A stretch of 59,974 nucleotides of DNA from Acidobacteriota bacterium. Its GTDB lineage: Bacteria; Acidobacteriota; Thermoanaerobaculia; Multivoradales; SZUA-115. The position numbers and the translations under genes were made by a program. Under the pieces are notes generated by a model, which ran no database searches, had not been told where the DNA came from, and saw nothing but the letters and a program-made list of their open reading frames with translations. Shown piece by piece: positions 51,283-59,974 of this stretch (the stretch's first letter is position 1; every line of letters starts with the position of its first letter). Location of the stretch: NCBI GenBank assembly GCA_024277255.1, contig JAJRVQ010000171.1, positions 1 through 59,974 on the forward strand, in the 5' to 3' direction.

Positions 51283-52476
51283 ATGGCCATCGCCGATCCC
51301 GAAACGGCCGCCGAACAACTGGCGGGAATCGACTTTTCGCTCACCGAGGAGCAGCGAGCCATCCGGGAGATGGCGCGCGACTTCGCCCGCAAGGAGGTCG
51401 ATCCGATCGTCGACGAGATCGATGAAGCGCAGCGCTTTCCCCATGAGGTGATGGCCAAAGCGGGCGAGCTGGGATTCCTTGGGATGATCTTCCCGGAGGA
51501 GTACGGTGGCGTCGGCCTCGGCTACGTCGAGTACGTGCTGGTGGTTACCGAGCTGTCGAAGGTCGATCCGTCGGTCGGCATCAGTATCGCGGCGCACAAC
51601 TCGCTGTGCAGCAACCATATCTACAAGTTCGGCAGCGAGGAGCAGAGGCGCAAGTGGCTCGTTCCCTTGGCCAAGGGCGAGAAGATCGGTGCCTGGAGTC
51701 TGACTGAGCCCGACGCTGGATCCGATGCCGCGGGCACCCGCAGCCGTGCCGAGCGGGTGGAGGGCGGTTGGCGGCTCAACGGAGCCAAGACCTTCACCAC
51801 CCATGGCACGGTGGGCGACATCTGCGTTGTCTTCGCGGTCACCGACGCGGCCGGTGAGCGCCACCGCAACGTCTCCGCCTTCGTGCTGGAGAAGGGGATG
51901 GAGGGCTTCTTCCCCGGCAAGAAGGAGAACAAACTGGGCATCCGGGCCTCCGACACCGCCGAGGTGGTGATGGAGAATTGCTTTGTGCCGGATAGCCATC
52001 TGCTCGGTGAGGAGGGCAGTGGCTTCAAACAGGCTCTGGCGATTCTGGACGGTGGCCGGATCTCCATCGCGGCGCTGGGTCTGGGAACCGCCATCGGGGC
52101 ACACGATACGGCCTTGGCCTACGCCAAGGAGCGGCGGCAATTCGGCAAGCCGATCGCCCAGTTTCAGGCGATGCAGTTCGCCTTTGCCGAGATGGCGACA
52201 CGGATCGCCGCCGCCGAGGCGTTGACCTTCGCCGCCGCGCTGGCCATGGACGAGGGTCGGCCGGTCACCCGGCTCTCTTCGCAAGCCAAGCTCTACACCA
52301 GTGAGACGGCGGTCTTCTGCTCGGAGCGCGGGGTGCAGATTCACGGTGGCTACGGCTTCGTCAAGGACTACAGAGCCGAGAAGTACTATCGCGACGCCAA
52401 GATCTGCACCATCGGCGAGGGCACCAGCGAGATTCAGCGGCTGGTCATCGCCCGGCGACTCCTCAACGACGAATAA
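51283..52476 (+). CDS. Acyl-CoA dehydrogenase
   Basis: A 397-residue flavoenzyme. Opening 'FSLTEEQRAIREMARDFARKEVDPI' and 'GIDFSLTEEQ' match the family. 'WSLTEPDAGSDAAGTRSRAE' and 'FTTHGTVGDICVVFAVTD' are the FAD-binding signature. The C-terminus has 'QIHGGYGFVKDYRAEKYYRDAKICTIGEGTSEIQRLVIARRLL', with the motif 'YRDAKICTIGEGTSEIQRL' holding the Glu/Gly catalytic area. It most resembles short/branched-chain acyl-CoA dehydrogenases. It precedes methylmalonyl-CoA epimerase by 26 nt, suggesting catabolism of branched-chain or odd-chain acyl-CoA. ATG at 51283 has an AGGAGG site. Confidence 0.93.
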   Translation: MAIADPETAAEQLAGIDFSLTEEQRAIREMARDFARKEVDPIVDEIDEAQRFPHEVMAKAGELGFLGMIFPEEYGGVGLGYVEYVLVVTELSKVDPSVGISIAAHNSLCSNHIYKFGSEEQRRKWLVPLAKGEKIGAWSLTEPDAGSDAAGTRSRAERVEGGWRLNGAKTFTTHGTVGDICVVFAVTDAAGERHRNVSAFVLEKGMEGFFPGKKENKLGIRASDTAEVVMENCFVPDSHLLGEEGSGFKQALAILDGGRISIAALGLGTAIGAHDTALAYAKERRQFGKPIAQFQAMQFAFAEMATRIAAAEALTFAAALAMDEGRPVTRLSSQAKLYTSETAVFCSERGVQIHGGYGFVKDYRAEKYYRDAKICTIGEGTSEIQRLVIARRLLNDE

Positions 52477-52502
52477 CCGCCCGCGGGGCAGGAGATAGGG
52501 CC

Positions 52503-52898
52503 ATGGTGAAGGCGGTGGATCATGTCGGCATCGCGGTGCGCTCGATCGCTGAAGCGCGCAAGTTCTATGAGGCGTTGGGACTCGAGGTCGAATCGATCGA
52601 AGAGGTGGAGTCCGAAGGCGTGCGGGTGGCGATGATCCCGCTTGGGCCTACCCGGATCGAGTTGCTCGAACCGCTGCAAGCGGATTCGCCGGTCGGCCGT
52701 TTTCTGGCCAAGCGCGGTCCGGGAATTCACCACCTCTGCTTGGCCAGCAGCGATGTCCGTGCTGATTCCGCGCAGCTGCGCGAGAGCGGTTTCTCCGTCT
52801 TGCGCGACGAACCCACGCCAGGTGCCGGCGGCCATCGGGTGCAGTTCATCCATCCCAAGAGTTCGGGTGGAGTGCTCTACGAGCTAGCCGAAGAGTAG
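52503..52898 (+). CDS. mce: Methylmalonyl-CoA epimerase
   Basis: A 131-residue vicinal-oxygen-chelate enzyme. 'VDHVGIAVRSIAEARKFYEAL' has the first metal-ligand His, 'IELLEPL' the Glu and 'GIHHLCLAS' a second His; 'HRVQFIHPKSSGGVLYELAE' closes the fold. It interconverts methylmalonyl-CoA epimers in propionyl-CoA use. It follows an acyl-CoA dehydrogenase. Confidence 0.93.
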   Translation: MVKAVDHVGIAVRSIAEARKFYEALGLEVESIEEVESEGVRVAMIPLGPTRIELLEPLQADSPVGRFLAKRGPGIHHLCLASSDVRADSAQLRESGFSVLRDEPTPGAGGHRVQFIHPKSSGGVLYELAEE

Positions 52899-52899
52899 G

Positions 52900-53736
52900 T
52901 CAGAACTGGACATTGCGGACGAAGAATTCCGACGGTTCGATCTCTTTGTCGTTGAGTTGGCGCGCAAGGTCCGGGGTGATGAAGAACTGGCCGGCATGGC
53001 CCCGGGTCGAGGTCAACATGAGGAGTTCCAGCCCTTCGATTTGCGCACCGTGGCGCTCGCGTAGCTGGCTCAGGGTGTTGGCGCAGGCGGTTAGGGTGCG
53101 AAAGACGGCGGCTTCGGAGCTAGCGATGACGTGGATGAACGGCCGCTGAGAGGTGGTTCCACGGTAGACCCTGACCGCGTCGACGCCTTGGCCGGCGAAG
53201 AGTGTCTCGATCTCGGTGGATAGGTCGGCGTTGGCGAGGGGGGCGCGGTCCATGCGGGTCAGGTCCACAGCGTTGGTCGCCATCAGCCCCTGGGTCGAGG
53301 TCTTGGCCGGCTCTTTCGGCTCGGCGGTCGTGCGGCTAGATGGTATCGGCAACCGAGTGCTGCCGTCGCCCTGCCTGACGATGTCGGACGGACGCCGCTC
53401 GCGCCGTTTCGCGGTGGGTTTGTTCGGATCGATTCTGCGCCGCTGGCCGCCTTCGATGACGATGGCGGTCCCTAGCTCTTTGGCGTTGGCCGTGCGCGTC
53501 CTCTCGACATCGATCTGATCGGCGGGCAGGAAGGTCTCGGTGCCGCTGGGTAGGGTGATGAAGGCCTGATCCCCTTCGATCCGGTACTTGTCCTTGGCGA
53601 TGATCTTCGAGCCGTCCTTGAGGAAGATGGTGTAGGCGGCGGTCGAGGTGGCGGCGAAGAGCAAGACCAGGGCGCAGAGGAGAACCAAGTTGGGTCGGGC
53701 CAGCCTGGACCAAGATCGACGGGCGGATTGAGCCAT
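52900..53736 (-). CDS. Secreted protein of unknown function
   Basis: A 278-residue protein with a signal peptide ('PNLVLLCALVLLFAATSTAAYT') and, right after, a short beta-rich motif 'IFLKDGSKIIAKDKYRIEGDQAFITLPSGTE' (shown in part: 'LKDGSKIIAKDKYRIEG'), found in many Acidobacteriota envelope proteins. A basic, Pro-rich linker leads to a C-terminal domain of about 130 residues without a recognised family. ATG at 53736 is favoured by a GGAGG site. It converges with mce, the stops being 1 nt apart. Confidence 0.75.
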   Translation of the reverse strand: MAQSARRSWSRLARPNLVLLCALVLLFAATSTAAYTIFLKDGSKIIAKDKYRIEGDQAFITLPSGTETFLPADQIDVERTRTANAKELGTAIVIEGGQRRRIDPNKPTAKRRERRPSDIVRQGDGSTRLPIPSSRTTAEPKEPAKTSTQGLMATNAVDLTRMDRAPLANADLSTEIETLFAGQGVDAVRVYRGTTSQRPFIHVIASSEAAVFRTLTACANTLSQLRERHGAQIEGLELLMLTSTRGHAGQFFITPDLARQLNDKEIEPSEFFVRNVQF

Positions 53737-53868
53737 GAGGAAAGGACCTCCGGGAGGTTGGGGTAGGGGTTGAGTCACGCGGCTGCACCAGGGGCGGTGC
53801 TCGCTCTAGAGTGCTCCGCGTGTGGGATATCATAGCCTTTCGTTGCATCGTCGATGCTCGCCGACCCG

Positions 53869-54963
53869 ATGTCCCCACCTTCCCATACTCCAGGACTTCT
53901 TCTTCTCGAAGACGGCACCGTTTTTCGCGGGCGGGCTCTGAGCCGTGGGACGCGGTTTGCCGAGGTCGTGTTCAATACCTCGATGACCGGCTACCAGGAG
54001 ATCCTCACCGATCCTTCCTACCGTGGCCAGATCGTGGTGATGACCCAGCCGCACATCGGTAACTATGGGATTCGCGCCGCGGTCTCCGAGTCCCGGCGCG
54101 TCTGGGTGGAGGCCTTCATCGCCCGCCGGTTGACCCGGCGGCCGTCGGGCGTGGCACCCGAGCAAGGATTGATTCCCTATCTGGTCGAGCAGCAGGTCCC
54201 CGCCTTGGAAGGTATCGATACTCGCGCTCTGGTTCGCCACCTGCGCTGCCATGGTGCCTTGCGCGGGGTTCTCACCAGCGAACGGATCGAGGAACTGCCG
54301 GCCTTGGCGGCGGAGTTGGCGCGCTTCCCGGCCATGGCTGGCCGGGCGTTGGTCGATGAGGTGACCTGCGAGGCCGCCTTCACCGTGCCGGCTCGCGGTG
54401 AACGCCGAGTCCGCCTGGCTCTCTACGACTTCGGGGCGAAGAGCAACATCGTCCGTTCTCTGACCGATCGCGGTGCCGAGGTGACCGTGCTGCCGGCGCG
54501 TACTCCGGCGGCTGAGTGCGCTCGCCTCGGTGTCGATGGAGTGGTCCTCTCCAATGGCCCCGGAGATCCTGAGCCGTTGCGCGAGATCATCGCCACGGTG
54601 GGTGAGATCGTGGGCTCCGGCCTGCCCCTATTCGGTATCTGCCTCGGCCATCAGTTGCTCGGCCTGGCGATGGGAGGGCGAACCTTCAAACTCAAGTTCG
54701 GCCACCACGGCGGCAATCAGCCGGTCAAGGATCTGGCTACCGGCGCGGTGAGTATCACCAGCCAGAATCACGGTTTCGCGGTTGACCCGGATTCACTGCC
54801 CGAAGGGTGCCGGCCGACCCACCGCAATCTCAATGACGGCACTCTGGAGGGCTTCGAACTGGTCGGCAATCCGGTCTTCGCCGCCCAGTACCACCCTGAG
54901 GCGGCTCCGGGGCCACACGACGCCTCGCCCTTGTTCGACCGTTTCCTGGCGGCGCTCGGTTAG
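53869..54963 (+). CDS. carA: Carbamoyl-phosphate synthase small subunit
   Basis: A 364-residue glutamine amidotransferase subunit. The N-terminal domain has '[16 protein letters not shown]', '[24 protein letters not shown]' and '[12 protein letters not shown]'. The GATase domain has '[10 protein letters not shown]', the nucleophile '[13 protein letters not shown]' (Cys) and '[12 protein letters not shown]' with the catalytic His/Glu. It supplies ammonia for carbamoyl phosphate in pyrimidine and arginine synthesis; the large subunit carB is not in this window. Start at 53869 is preferred to 53854, but both are possible. Confidence 0.95.
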   Translation: MSPPSHTPGLLLLEDGTVFRGRALSRGTRFAEVVFNTSMTGYQEILTDPSYRGQIVVMTQPHIGNYGIRAAVSESRRVWVEAFIARRLTRRPSGVAPEQGLIPYLVEQQVPALEGIDTRALVRHLRCHGALRGVLTSERIEELPALAAELARFPAMAGRALVDEVTCEAAFTVPARGERRVRLALYDFGAKSNIVRSLTDRGAEVTVLPARTPAAECARLGVDGVVLSNGPGDPEPLREIIATVGEIVGSGLPLFGICLGHQLLGLAMGGRTFKLKFGHHGGNQPVKDLATGAVSITSQNHGFAVDPDSLPEGCRPTHRNLNDGTLEGFELVGNPVFAAQYHPEAAPGPHDASPLFDRFLAALG

Positions 54964-54965
54964 CC

Positions 54966-56186
54966 ATGGCCTCCGCACCGCTGAGCTGGGAGGTCGCCTG
55001 GCGCTTTTTGCGCGGTCGTCGCAGCCAGCTGCTCAACGGCACGGCGCGGGCAGCGCTCGCTGCCACCGCGCTCGGGGTCACCGCGCTGGTGGTGGCGATG
55101 GCGTTGATGACCGGTTACCGGGAGGATTTGCAGCGCAAGCTGATCGGCAACGACGCGGCGGTCGGGGTCTATCCGGTGGTGCCGAGGAGCGACCAACTCG
55201 CACCTCAGGTGCGCGCCCGGTTGGAGGCGATCCCGGGAGTGGTTCGCCTGCGCCGGGTCGCCTATGGGCAGGGTTTGCTGAGCAGCGTTGACGCCGAGAC
55301 GGGAGCGCAGCGGATTTCGGCCGAAGTTACCGTGCGCGGCGTCGATGCGCAGGGAGACCGCTTGGCCACCGCCGAGCAACTGGCGGCCGACGGGCCGATA
55401 CCCTCGGCGGTGATCGGCAGCGAGCTGGCGCGTCAACTCGGGGTTGGCGAAGGCGACATGCTGCGCTTGACGGCACTGACCTTCGGCGACAGGCGGCCGA
55501 CCTTTCGCTATCGTAGCCTGCGGCTGAGGGGCACCTTCACCGCCGGCTTCGCCGACTTCGACAACGCTCTGCTGGTGGTCGACCGGCGGGTGGTCGAAGA
55601 ACTCAGCGGGGGGCGCTCGGTCATGTACGAGTTCAGTCTTGACGCGGCGGACGAGGCCCCAAGGGTGGCGCGAGCCGCGGCCGACATTCTCGGCCCCGAC
55701 TACTTGGTGTCGGACTACCGAGATCTCAACAAGGAGCTGTTCCTCGCCCTCAAGCTGCAGAAGATCGCCCTCTTCTTCGCTCTGGCGTTGATCGTCGTGG
55801 TCTCTACCTTCAACGTCGCCTCGACCTTGATGGTGATGGTGCGCGAGCGGATGCGGGATGTCGGCGTGCTCGGTGCCATGGGGTTTTCACCGCGGCGGCT
55901 GTGGGCGGTTTTCGTCCTCTACGGTGGTGCGCTGGGTGCGGTGGGTACCGGGCTCGGCGTGGCGGTGGGATGGCTGATCAGTTGGGTGATCACCACTTTC
56001 GAACTGATCCGCTTCGACCCGGAAGTGGCGGCGATCTACTTCATCGACGCGGTGCCCTTCCGGGTGCGCGGTGTGGACGTGTTGGCGATCGTCGTAGTCA
56101 CCCTCGTTCTCACCCTGCTCGCCTGCATCCTGCCGGCTTGGCGAGCAGCGCGCCTCGAGCCCTCGACGGCGCTACGCTACGAGTAG
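54966..56186 (+). CDS. LolC/LolE-like FtsX-family permease
   Basis: A 406-residue ABC permease with one N-terminal helix ('RAALAATALGVTALVVAMALMTGYR'), a periplasmic domain of about 220 residues, and three C-terminal helices including 'VVSTFNVASTLMVMVRERMRDVGVLGAMGF'. It resembles lipoprotein-release (LolC/E) permeases. The N-terminal 'WEVAWRFLRGRR' is typical of them. No ATPase (lolD) follows in this window. It starts 3 nt after carA's stop. Confidence 0.85.
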   Translation: MASAPLSWEVAWRFLRGRRSQLLNGTARAALAATALGVTALVVAMALMTGYREDLQRKLIGNDAAVGVYPVVPRSDQLAPQVRARLEAIPGVVRLRRVAYGQGLLSSVDAETGAQRISAEVTVRGVDAQGDRLATAEQLAADGPIPSAVIGSELARQLGVGEGDMLRLTALTFGDRRPTFRYRSLRLRGTFTAGFADFDNALLVVDRRVVEELSGGRSVMYEFSLDAADEAPRVARAAADILGPDYLVSDYRDLNKELFLALKLQKIALFFALALIVVVSTFNVASTLMVMVRERMRDVGVLGAMGFSPRRLWAVFVLYGGALGAVGTGLGVAVGWLISWVITTFELIRFDPEVAAIYFIDAVPFRVRGVDVLAIVVVTLVLTLLACILPAWRAARLEPSTALRYE

Positions 56187-56202
56187 GCGTCGCTGACGCG
56201 GC

Positions 56203-57867
56203 TTATCGCAGTCCGACGATTTGACCGTCGATGAGATCCATGCGCTCCGATTGAGGTGAGACGGGCAGGCCCGGCATGCGTAGGAGGGTGCCGACCAGGG
56301 GGATGAGGAAGCCGGCACCGGCGGCGGGCACGACGCCGCGCACGGTGACCGTGAAGTCCTCGGGGCGGCCGACCCGTCGCGGATTGTCGGAGAGCGACTT
56401 CTGGGTCTTGGCCACGCACAGCGGCAGGCCGTCATAGCCCAGGCGACTCATCAGTTTGAGATCGCGCTTGGCCTGCGCCGTGAAGATGACCCTGGAGGCG
56501 CCGTAGATGGTGCGGGCGATCCTCTCCATCTTCTCCTGCGGCGACAGGTCGGGGTCGTAGAGGGGACGGAAGCCATGGGTGTTCGTCGTCGCGTTCTCGA
56601 CCACCGCCCGGGCCAGCTCGGCGCCACCTTCACCGCCGTGGGAGAACCCTTCGCAAACGGCGAACGGCACCTTCAGCTGATCGGCGCAGGCGCGGCGAAT
56701 CACTTCGATTTCTTCGTCGCTGTCTTGCGCGAAACGGTTGAGGGCGACCACCGGCGGACCGACGAACTGGCTGATGTTTTCGACGTGTTTGAAGAGGTTG
56801 GGCAGACCGGCGGCGACCGCTTGCGCGTTGGGCTCATCGAGTTCACCCTTCTTGACCTTGCCGTGGCGCTTGAGCGCCCGTGCGGTGGCGACCAGCACCA
56901 CGGCCGCCGGTTCGAGGCCGGCGCCGACGCACTTGATGTCGAAGAATTTCTCGGCCCCCAGGTCGGCACCGAAGCCGGCCTCGGTCACCGTCCAGTCGGC
57001 GAAGGCCATCGACATCTTGGTGGCGATCACCGAGTTGCAGCCGTGCGCGATGTTGGCGAACGGGCCACCGTGGATGAAGGCCGGCACCCCTTCGTTGGTC
57101 TGCACCAGATTGGGCATCAGCGCATCGCGCAGAACGACCATCATGGCGCCGACCGCGTCGAGGTCGGTGGGAGTGATCGGTTCTCCATCGGCGGTGAGGG
57201 CGATCAGCATGCGGCTGAGGCGCCGGCGCAGATCCTCCGCATCCTCCGCCAGGCACAGCGCCGCCATCACCTCGGAGGCCGGGGTGATGTCGAAACCGGT
57301 CTCCCGCGGCATTCCCTGCCCAGGCCCGCCGAGGCCGATGACCGTTTGCCGCAACGAGCGGTCGTTGAGGTCGATGACGCGGCGCCAGAGTATCCGGCGT
57401 AGATCGATACCGAGTTTGTTGCCGAAGTGCAGATGGTTGTCGAGAATGGCGGCCAGCAGGTTGTTGGCGGCGGAGATGGCATGGAAGTCGCCGGTGAAAT
57501 GAAGGTTGATCTCGTCGGTGGGCTCGACGGTGGCTTTACCGCCCCCGGTCGCCCCGCCTTTCATGCCGAAGGTTGGGCCGAAGGAGGGTTCGCGCAGCGC
57601 CAAGCAGGCCTTCTCTCCGATGTGAGCCAGGCCGTTGACCAGGCCGATCGAAGTCGTCGTCTTGCCCTCTCCGGCATCAGTCGGCGTGATCGCGGTGACC
57701 AGCACCAGCCGGCCCGGTTCCCTACCGGCGGCTCGTGCCTCGAGTTGGACCTTGACCTTGCCTTTGCCGTAGGGGAGTAGGTACTCCTGTGGAATTCCGA
57801 GTCCCGCGGCGACTTCTTGAATGGGGCGCATCTTGGCGGTGTTTGGGGTTGAAGACGTGGACGACAT
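56203..57867 (-). CDS. fhs: Formate-tetrahydrofolate ligase
   Basis: A 554-residue enzyme making 10-formyl-THF from formate, ATP and THF. The P-loop-like 'TPTDAGEGKTTTSIGLVNGL', the 'EPSFGPTFGMKGGATGGGKA' block, 'FTGDFHAI', 'TWGPRN'-less but with 'FVGPPVVALNRFAQDSDEE' and the closing 'LPLCVAKTQKSLSDNP' are diagnostic. ATG at 57867 sits behind a strong GGAGGAG; the frame runs further upstream without family features. It is divergent from the ATP-grasp gene. Confidence 0.95.
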   Translation of the reverse strand: MSSTSSTPNTAKMRPIQEVAAGLGIPQEYLLPYGKGKVKVQLEARAAGREPGRLVLVTAITPTDAGEGKTTTSIGLVNGLAHIGEKACLALREPSFGPTFGMKGGATGGGKATVEPTDEINLHFTGDFHAISAANNLLAAILDNHLHFGNKLGIDLRRILWRRVIDLNDRSLRQTVIGLGGPGQGMPRETGFDITPASEVMAALCLAEDAEDLRRRLSRMLIALTADGEPITPTDLDAVGAMMVVLRDALMPNLVQTNEGVPAFIHGGPFANIAHGCNSVIATKMSMAFADWTVTEAGFGADLGAEKFFDIKCVGAGLEPAAVVLVATARALKRHGKVKKGELDEPNAQAVAAGLPNLFKHVENISQFVGPPVVALNRFAQDSDEEIEVIRRACADQLKVPFAVCEGFSHGGEGGAELARAVVENATTNTHGFRPLYDPDLSPQEKMERIARTIYGASRVIFTAQAKRDLKLMSRLGYDGLPLCVAKTQKSLSDNPRRVGRPEDFTVTVRGVVPAAGAGFLIPLVGTLLRMPGLPVSPQSERMDLIDGQIVGLR

Positions 57868-57958
57868 GAACTCCTCCGGACGGGATTTGCAGTTTTCTGG
57901 CTCGGCGAAGGATATACGAGCTTGGCCACGTGGTGGATGGTTCCTCCGAGATTGGTGC

Positions 57959-57986
57959 TTGTGCTCCGCAAATAAAAAGTTATATT
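57959..57986 (+). promoter_or_regulatory. Putative promoter of the ATP-grasp gene
   Basis: TTGTGC (57959-57964) and TATATT (57981-57986) separated by 16 nt within an A/T-rich stretch that stands out from the GC-rich surroundings, about 60 nt before the ATP-grasp gene. Confidence 0.45.
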
Positions 57987-58047
57987 GTTGGTCAACTTTA
58001 TCGCGGGTGCGCCGCACCAACCTTGAATCAGGAAAAGGAGCTGACTC

Positions 58048-59022
58048 ATGGCACTGTCCCAGCATCGACCGGTCGCCATCTTCTACGAGCATCCGGAGTG
58101 GTTTGCGCCGCTCTTCGCCGAGATGGAGCGTCGCGGGATCTGTATCCACAAGATCGATGCGAGGACACAGTGTTACGACGTCGGTGGCCCGCCTCCCGAT
58201 TGCGGCCTCTTCTTCAACCGCATGAGCCCCTCGGCCCATCTGAGAGGGCTGGGCAGTGCGGTTCTCTTCACCCTCGACTACCTCGGCTACCTGGAGAGTC
58301 AGGGCATCGAGGTGATCAACGGTACGGAGGCCTATCGCACCGAGATCTCCAAGGCCCGTCAGCTGGCGTTGCTGGCGCGTCTCGGCCTGCCGTTTCCGGC
58401 TTCGCGCGTGCTGCACCGGCCGCAAGATGCACCGCTGGCGGCGGACGGGCTGCGCTTTCCGGTGGTGGTCAAACCCAACGTCGGGGGCAGCGGAGCGGGC
58501 ATCCGCCGTTTCGATTCGCTCATCGAATTGCGCGCCGCCGCCGAGGGCGGTGAACTCGACCTTGGGTTGGACGGCTCCGGGCTGGTGCAGGAGTTCATCC
58601 CCTCGCGCGACGGTTGCATCGTTCGCGCCGAGGTGGTGGGCGGCCGTTTCCTCTATGCCATTCGGATCTACCCGCGGGGTGATGATTTCAATCTCTGCCC
58701 GGCCGATCTCTGCCAGCAGGGCCGGCGCGAGGAGCCGACCGGCAGCCGCGAGCTACGCATCGAGCGCGAGGAGCCGGGGCCGGAGGTGATCGCCGAGGTG
58801 GAGCGGTTGATGAGGGCGACCGGGATCGAGGTCGGTGGGGTGGAATACACCGTGGACGACCGCGACGGCACCCGGCGCTACTACGACATCAACGCACTGT
58901 CCAACTTCGTTGCCGAGGCTCCCTCGATTCTCGGTTTCGACCCCTTTGTCGACCTGGTCGATTTCATCGAGGATCGGGCTCTCGCCTTAGAACGGGCGGG
59001 GGCGATGCGCCGCGCAGGTTGA
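58048..59022 (+). CDS. ATP-grasp protein (RimK/glutathione-synthetase-like)
   Basis: A 324-residue protein with an ATP-grasp fold. 'VVKPNVGGSGAGIRRFDS' is the nucleotide-binding loop, 'GLVQEFIPSRDGCIVRAEVVGGRFLYAIRI' a central strand set, and 'GGVEYTVDDRDGTRRYYDINALSNF' the Mg2+-binding end ('YYDINALSNF', with Asp/Asn). The fold joins a carboxylate to an amine or thiol; the partner substrate is unknown. The ribosome binding site AAGGAG precedes ATG at 58048. Confidence 0.85.
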   Translation: MALSQHRPVAIFYEHPEWFAPLFAEMERRGICIHKIDARTQCYDVGGPPPDCGLFFNRMSPSAHLRGLGSAVLFTLDYLGYLESQGIEVINGTEAYRTEISKARQLALLARLGLPFPASRVLHRPQDAPLAADGLRFPVVVKPNVGGSGAGIRRFDSLIELRAAAEGGELDLGLDGSGLVQEFIPSRDGCIVRAEVVGGRFLYAIRIYPRGDDFNLCPADLCQQGRREEPTGSRELRIEREEPGPEVIAEVERLMRATGIEVGGVEYTVDDRDGTRRYYDINALSNFVAEAPSILGFDPFVDLVDFIEDRALALERAGAMRRAG

Positions 59023-59082
59023 AGGGATTGGCTCGGTCCGGTGGCTGGCGGACGTCCACCGGACCGGGTCTGCGGTCAACCC

Positions 59083-59974
59083 TCAGTCGAGCTTGCCGGC
59101 GCGCTCAAGGCGGTCCAGGTGGGCCTGGATCTGGCGTTGCGCCAGAGGGTAGGCCGGTTCGGGAATCTCCTCGTAGACCCGCGGGCGAATCGCCGCCGGC
59201 TGGCGGTAACCCTCTCGCCACGCCTCGAGGATTCGTTCTTCGCGCCACAACCGATGGCGAACGAACTCCTCGAACTTTGCCGGTCCATCGAGAATCGGTG
59301 GGCCGTGGCCGGGAAACAAAGTGGTCGGACCCAGTTGGGCCAGCCGTGAGAGAGAGGCGAGGTAGTCATCCATGTTGCCTTCCGGCGGATCGATGACGAT
59401 GGTGCTGAACGAGGAGACCATGTCGCCTGCCAGCAGCGACGCTGAATCCTCGAGCAAGAAGCAGAGGTGGCCGACCGTATGGCCGGGAGTGTGGAGAACC
59501 CGGACCGTCGACGGCGGATCTCCGGCCAGTTCGATACGCTCGCCGTCGACCATCGGCGCTCCCCAACGCACCTCGGCCTGCGCCACTAGGGCGTTCAACC
59601 GTTGACGCGTGGCGGCGTGGGCGCGGATCGGCAAGCCCAAGAGCCGAGCTAGCGGCAGCAGGCCGCCTACGTGGTCGGGATGGTGGTGGGTGAGCCAGAT
59701 CTCGCCTACCGGATGGCCCTGCGCGGCGCAAGCCTCGACGGCGGCGGCCAGGCGCTCTACCTGGCGCGGCTCGCCGCTGCCCGGATCGACGAGAACCCGA
59801 TCGCCGAGACCGAGCAGGTAGGCGTTGGTGTGGGTGGCCGGCGGCAGGGTCGCCGTCGGTAGGGGAATGGTGATCACTCCCGGGCGAAACTCGACGCGGC
59901 GGTAGGGACCCAGATTCGCCTCGTCCGGTTGCGTGAGGCGCGCCAGCAAGTGCTCGTCGGTGTGCTGGCCGGCG
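59083..59974 (-). CDS. Metallo-beta-lactamase-fold hydrolase, cut by window end
   Basis: The visible part has the metallo-hydrolase motif 'THHHPDHVGG' (two-metal site), the later 'HTPGHTVGHLC' and 'LLAGDMVSS', and the 'FPGHGPPI' His. It resembles LACTB2/glyoxalase-II-like proteins, some of which carry an extra N-terminal domain. The reading frame stays open to the window edge on the 5' side ('HTDEHLLARLTQPDEANLG'), so the true start lies outside. Substrate unknown. Confidence 0.85.
   Translation of the reverse strand, partial: AGQHTDEHLLARLTQPDEANLGPYRRVEFRPGVITIPLPTATLPPATHTNAYLLGLGDRVLVDPGSGEPRQVERLAAAVEACAAQGHPVGEIWLTHHHPDHVGGLLPLARLLGLPIRAHAATRQRLNALVAQAEVRWGAPMVDGERIELAGDPPSTVRVLHTPGHTVGHLCFLLEDSASLLAGDMVSSFSTIVIDPPEGNMDDYLASLSRLAQLGPTTLFPGHGPPILDGPAKFEEFVRHRLWREERILEAWREGYRQPAAIRPRVYEEIPEPAYPLAQRQIQAHLDRLERAGKLD

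Noticed and set aside
1..59974. tRNA and rRNA genes, prophage integrases and attachment sites
   Set aside because: No segment showed recognisable tRNA/rRNA sequence, integrase motif or direct-repeat attachment site.

Overview
The window is GC-rich chromosomal DNA from an uncultured-looking bacterium, most likely an Acidobacteriota (perhaps Thermoanaerobaculia). This is an inference from three things: serine/threonine kinases fused to TPR domains, one coupled to an ECF sigma factor of the TIGR02999 type; many secreted accessory proteins; and the C-terminal tail 'ADGFENGDTSAW' on a secreted enzyme. No rRNA, tRNA or CRISPR array was seen.

Layout. 338-2287: OafA-type acyltransferase. 2396-5161: kinase/TPR protein. 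5350-12482 (minus strand): the most interesting locus, a peptide (RiPP/bacteriocin-like) system. A consensus promoter and a structured leader precede two tiny genes for 34- and 39-residue peptides that share a leader and have GxxxG-rich hydrophobic tails. A hairpin follows, then a 780-residue fusion (PqqD-like recognition domain, M50 site-2 protease, ThiF/E1 adenylating domain), three membrane proteins, a MacA-like adaptor, a MacB-like permease without ATPase, and a DUF6404-like protein. Most internal junctions are 4-5 nt stop/start overlaps. 12861-22456: membrane, lipoprotein and secreted genes (a solute-binding lipoprotein with duplicated four-Cys motifs, a YCII-like protein, a VIT1 transporter, a HEAT protein coupled to a matrixin-like protease, and a helix-turn-helix pair). 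22732-28437: S41 protease, and a sigma factor/kinase pair coupled to a truncated DUF4265-like ORF. 28896-32600: a DyP-peroxidase-like/glycyl-radical-enzyme fusion with operator-like dyads upstream. 33178-36501: secreted glucoamylase-like protein.

36586-44461: a REP-associated transposase flanked by its repeats, then a second probable biosynthetic locus (two radical SAM proteins, an asparagine-synthetase-like ligase and a halogenase-like FAD enzyme). The FAD enzyme carries three in-frame copies of the same repeat. 44477-59974 is mainly housekeeping: modABC, tmk, holB, a DsbA-type lipoprotein, acyl-CoA dehydrogenase with methylmalonyl-CoA epimerase, carA, a LolC/E-like permease, fhs, an ATP-grasp protein and a metallo-beta-lactamase-fold protein cut by the window end.

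In the peptide locus, the likely logic is that the recognition domain binds the shared leader, the ThiF and M50 domains modify and/or cleave the peptide at the membrane, and the MacA/MacB-like proteins export it or give immunity. That logic is inferred; no step is shown by sequence alone.
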